Part shown: positions 1-7,500 of the stretch, in pieces
Layout of the letters: every line of letters starts with the position of its first letter
How positions within the stretch are numbered: position 1 is the stretch's first letter
Source of the DNA: Leptospira alexanderi serovar Manhao 3 str. L 60
GTDB lineage: Bacteria > Spirochaetota > Leptospiria > Leptospirales > Leptospiraceae
Length of the DNA stretch: 7,500 nt
Direction of reading: 5' to 3'
Assembly (NCBI RefSeq): GCF_000243815.2
Contig: NZ_AHMT02000027.1
Coordinates: forward strand, 190,001 to 197,500
Notes under the pieces: generated by a model
Databases searched by the model: none
Told to the model about the DNA's origin: nothing
Seen by the model: the letters and a program-made list of their open reading frames with translations, nothing else
Program-made: the position numbers and the translations under genes

Positions 1-2
1 CC

Positions 3-1616
<1,614 letters not shown>

Positions 1617-1908
1617 TCGGAAGGCCGGAAAGACTTTGTATCAAAGGGATCGAGGGAAGATGATTCGAATGAACCTGAGAATCGATTGTAAGATTTGGGC
1701 TCTTTTAGGTGTTATTTCCGCTCATGGCGTTTCGAGATGTTTTATGGTGAATTATCTTTTGTGGTTGGATGATTCGAAGCGGGGATTCTATCGATCTAAC
1801 TTTGAATGTGGGATGTCCCTCCTTAAAAAAGATATCTTTTTCACAAGAGAATCGTCCCACTTTCGTTAGCAGCGAATTTAAAAGTATTCGCATCGATTCT
1901 TCGTATTC
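1617..1908. other. spacer with no convincing gene
   Basis: About 290 bases separate the AAA/VWA gene from the decayed minus-strand gene. A plus-strand frame begins at ATG 1660 after a GAGGGAAG purine run, which would make a passable ribosome binding site, and runs to 1869. Its protein matches nothing I recognise and its codon use does not look constrained. A perfect 16-bp palindrome, AAAAAGATATCTTTTT (1826-1841), lies inside the inverted hexamers GTGGGA (1808-1813) and TCCCAC (1855-1860). The nested structure could fold, but it has no GC-rich stem followed by a T run, so I do not call it a terminator. Confidence 0.4.
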
Positions 1909-2385
1909 TTACTGATCTCTAAAAAGGCAAAAATAAGGATCTTTCGTATTGATCCCTAAAAGGATATGATTGATTTTTCCTGTGTTATTCGAATCGTCTT
2001 TATCAATATACGCCTCGTACTATTGTATGCCGCGATGTCTTGATACGAACCTAAAAGATAGTATAACGCGTCCCTTCCGTATTTACTATACTCGGACGCA
2101 TGAATAAAATACTATGATAAACTATTTCGAAAATTAGAATCTTTCTCTAAAAAGTCGAGATTTCTCGATTTGACTTAATTTTTGAGAACCGTTGTACTTT
2201 TGCAAAACCGACTGCTTATTTTCGAGTATCATTTTCATGCGTCCGAGTCGTATCTACGGAGAAAACGGAAACATTCCGTTCGAATAGAAACGAATTGCGT
2301 CTAGGTTTTTATATCGAATCGCATTCATCAACGGAGTCATAGCGCGGGTGTTATTTTTCATTCCGACGGCGACGGACAGTATCAT
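1909..2385 (-). pseudogene. decayed minus-strand gene: ankyrin-repeat fragment plus frameshifted C-terminal fragment
   Basis: Reading the minus strand reveals protein-like pieces broken by stops and frameshifts. The upstream piece (2385 down to the TAG at 2256-2254, 43 codons) contains KNNTRAMTPLMNAIRYKN followed by LDAIRFYSNG. This fits the ankyrin repeat pattern TPLxxAxxxxxxDxxxxLLxxG. A middle piece (about 2245 to 2134) reads as a Lys/Gln-rich helix ending ...QIEKSRLFRERF. A later frame open from 2111 gives SEYSKYGRDALYYLLGSYQD then IAAYNS. A one-base shift near 2020 continues it as YEAYIDKDDSNNTGKINH, then a tail ending DPYFCLFRDQ and a TAA at 1911-1909. Together they suggest one ancestral gene for an ankyrin-type protein, now dead. 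The ankyrin piece is fairly secure as a motif. The link between the pieces, and the identity of the tail, are inference. The true 5' end cannot be placed. Confidence 0.6.
2090..2248. repeat. 15-bp perfect inverted repeat, arms 129 bp apart
   Basis: ACTCGGACGCATGAA at 2090-2104 is the exact reverse complement of 2234-2248. Weaker similarity continues for about a dozen bases inward, including a shared ATACT. The arms lie inside the decayed minus-strand gene. They could be the ends of a small inserted element, a recombination footprint, or part of a folded transcript. No obvious target duplication was seen next to the arms. Confidence 0.6.
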
Positions 2386-2419
2386 TCAAAAAAGTTCCCT
2401 GCGTGAGCGATCAATGCGG

Positions 2420-2480
2420 AGTCAAGAAATTAAAATTATATAATAAGAATATAATAAAAGAAATATACAATTTCTTGACT
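2420..2480. repeat. 12-bp perfect inverted repeat around an AT-rich 37-bp core
   Basis: AGTCAAGAAATT at 2420-2431 is exactly complementary to AATTTCTTGACT at 2469-2480. The core is almost entirely A and T, with one C. The structure lies between the decayed ankyrin gene and the transposase stub. The right arm contains TTGACT, which resembles a -35 box, but no good -10 box lies at the right distance. It may be a relic of an insertion end or an operator-like site; function unknown. Confidence 0.6.
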
Positions 2481-2529
2481 GAAATACTGTATTTTGGCCC
2501 ATAGGGAAAAATATTGAGTTATAGCGCGA

Positions 2530-2563
2530 CTCTGCGCTCTGAAATAAAGGCGCTCTCGCAGAG
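2530..2563. repeat. small GC-rich inverted/direct repeat cluster
   Basis: CTCTGCG (2530-2536) pairs with CGCAGAG (2557-2563), and GCGCTCT occurs twice in direct orientation (2534-2540 and 2550-2556). This GC-rich patch sits abruptly in AT-rich DNA beside the transposase stub. It may belong to the insertion or to a dispersed intergenic repeat. Confidence 0.4.
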
Positions 2564-2824
2564 GCACGCCCCTATCCACTGATTCCTTACGGTGTGGATT
2601 CCTTTGAAAGACTTCAAAAACTGCTTCCCAAGGTGGTTTCTCTTTACAACAATGTTAGACCACATGGGGCGCTTTCTTCAATGCGCCCAGCTCATTCGAA
2701 AATAAATTTACTAAAAATAGAAGGAACACGGCGCAAAAAAAGGATGCGATTGTGGGAACTCCCACGTTTTAGTAGATACAGGCCTTTTTTTGACCTCAGT
2801 GAGCGGCTAAAAGGTCGAATGTAA
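2543..2824 (+). pseudogene. C-terminal stub of an IS3-type (rve/DDE) transposase
   Basis: The frame is open from 2543 after a TGA at 2540-2542, with a GTG at 2594 and a TAA at 2822-2824. [20 protein letters not shown], at about 2636-2695, matches the end of IS3/IS481-family integrase-core transposases, whose signature is YNxxRPHxALxxxxP. The catalytic DDE residues lie upstream in that family and are absent here, so this is a remnant with no activity expected. Real transposase sequence probably ends near 2715. The rest of the frame runs through the GTGGGAACTCCCAC palindrome and looks like flanking DNA read by chance. Other parts of the element were not found upstream. Confidence 0.75.
2752..2765. 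repeat. GTGGGA-AC-TCCCAC palindrome
   Basis: Two perfect 6-bp arms are separated by two bases. The same arms, much further apart, occur at 1808-1813 and 1855-1860. Such palindromes recall short dispersed intergenic repeats of Leptospira; that link is from memory and was not tested. The 2-base gap is too short for a stable RNA hairpin without opening the top pairs. Confidence 0.45.
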
Positions 2825-2900
2825 ATGAAGCGCTAAATTTCATCGAGTGCGTTAGACAAAAGGATTGAATTCAAAGGGACAATAAAAGTGGATTTTAGAT

Positions 2901-2929
2901 TTTAGGAATTCTTACAAAGACGGTAGAAT
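2901..2929 (+). promoter_or_regulatory. candidate promoter of the smpB operon
   Basis: TAGAAT (2924-2929) matches the -10 consensus at five of six positions. The TTTAGG 17 bp upstream (2901-2906) is a poor -35 box. The predicted leader is about 75 bases and contains two small hairpins. It is the best -10 candidate I see between the transposase stub and smpB, but weak on its own. Confidence 0.3.
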
Positions 2930-2944
2930 ATCAAATGGGCTTTC

Positions 2945-2997
2945 GGAAAAAAAATTTTCCCTAAAATCAATACAATCAAACCGGATAAAGTCGGTTT
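2945..2997 (+). promoter_or_regulatory. two small stem-loops in the smpB leader
   Basis: GGAAAA/TTTTCC (2945-2960, loop AAAA) is followed by AAACCG/CGGTTT (2978-2997, loop GATAAAGT). The second ends 11 bases before the smpB ATG and is followed by six A's. It lies where ribosomes would bind, so it could modulate initiation. The first is AT-rich and weak. Neither has the form of a classical terminator. Confidence 0.3.
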
Positions 2998-3008
2998 AAA
3001 AAAGTAAG

Positions 3009-3491
<483 letters not shown>

Positions 3492-3515
3492 TCGGTGACG
3501 AAAATCGGGAATAGA

Positions 3516-6428
<2,913 letters not shown>

Positions 6429-6456
6429 GAAAGCTTGAGAGTCAACGCCAATGTTT

Positions 6457-6518
<62 letters not shown>

Positions 6519-6542
6519 GAATAAAAAAGGAAGTTCGCAGTC

Positions 6543-6755
<213 letters not shown>

Positions 6756-6887
6756 TTTGTTATCGCTTTTACGAAGTGATCTTCTGAAGAGCGTATCAAT
6801 CAGGGTTCGAATTTAAATAGAATCTTTGGATTCGTGTGTTCGATAACGATTCAAGCGACTTCTAAAAATTTCAAAATCTGCTATTTA

Positions 6888-7376
<489 letters not shown>

Positions 7377-7377
7377 A

Positions 7378-7500
7378 ACGATTCAGAAAAAATATTGGGA
7401 ACTACTACGAGACGGAGCCACCGGCCAAAAGTTTACGTTTGAGATTCGTAAACTCTTTCAGAACGGCTCCCAAAAAAAGATTTTTCTTTCTGGTTTCGTC
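7378..7500 (+). CDS. possible partial coding region running off the right edge
   Basis: Just outside the IS982 repeat a plus-strand frame (part of one open from 7279) reads as plausible protein: TIQKKYWELLRDGATGQKF, then TFEIRKLFQNG and IFLSGFV. It has no in-frame ATG, GTG or TTG in this stretch, so if it is a gene the element may have cut off its start. The opposite strand also has a protein-like frame (7500 to the TAG at 7407-7405), so the strand is uncertain. Family not recognised. Confidence 0.3.

Noticed and set aside
1636..1869. Plus-strand frame of up to 77 codons with a GAGGGAAG site before ATG 1660
   Set aside because: The protein resembles nothing known, codon use is irregular, and it overlaps palindromic repeat DNA. 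The good ribosome binding site alone is not enough.
1705..1893. Minus-strand frame of 62 codons
   Set aside because: No recognisable motif, and it is not in frame with the decayed ankyrin-type gene just upstream on the same strand.
2841..3008. tmRNA (ssrA) gene beside smpB
   Set aside because: The spacer is too short and AT-rich, with no tRNA-like acceptor end or tag-peptide frame.
3495..3515. GTG 3495 as the der start
   Set aside because: It adds seven residues without homology to the family and has a poorer ribosome binding site than ATG 3516. It remains a possible alternative.
6756..6887. Possible remnant coding DNA on either strand between the small gene and the IS982 element
   Set aside because: Both strands give frames of about 20-40 codons with no recognisable motif and no start or ribosome binding site.

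Overview
The window looks like a piece of a spirochaete chromosome, most probably a pathogenic Leptospira. This rests on the style of the proteins (Lys/Glu/Phe-rich, AT-leaning codons), the compact smpB-der-plsY block, and IS982-type and IS3-type remnants in AT-rich spacers. The genus assignment is inference from recognition; no search was run.

Layout. Bases 3-1616 (+) are the C-terminal part of a large AAA+ ATPase/VWA protein that begins upstream of the window. Bases 1617-3008 are a gene-poor scar zone. It holds a decayed minus-strand gene with an ankyrin-repeat piece and a frameshifted tail (about 1909-2385), a 15-bp inverted repeat inside that remnant, a 12-bp inverted repeat (2420-2480), and the C-terminal stub of an IS3-like DDE transposase (2543-2824). 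Bases 3009-6428 are a tight plus-strand operon: smpB (trans-translation), der (ribosome assembly GTPase), plsY (phospholipid synthesis) and an unrecognised 271-residue protein. The last three are coupled or nearly coupled by a 4-bp and a 26-bp overlap. Bases 6543-6755 hold a small gene of 70 codons with a good ribosome binding site, preceded by an imperfect 19-bp tandem repeat. Bases 6888-7376 are a shrunken IS982-type element, with a terminal inverted repeat and a transposase that has lost its middle and carries a stop codon. The last 120 bases may be the start of another coding region that runs off the window.

How it works together. The operon combines housekeeping functions of translation quality control, 50S maturation and membrane lipid initiation. 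No pathway link between them is needed beyond shared growth-related expression. The two flanks are zones of insertion and decay. I found no CRISPR array, tRNA, rRNA, phage module or convincing new defence system. The most informative oddities are the VWA protein's degenerate metal site, the internally deleted IS982 element, and the decayed ankyrin gene that appears only when the minus strand is read across frameshifts.
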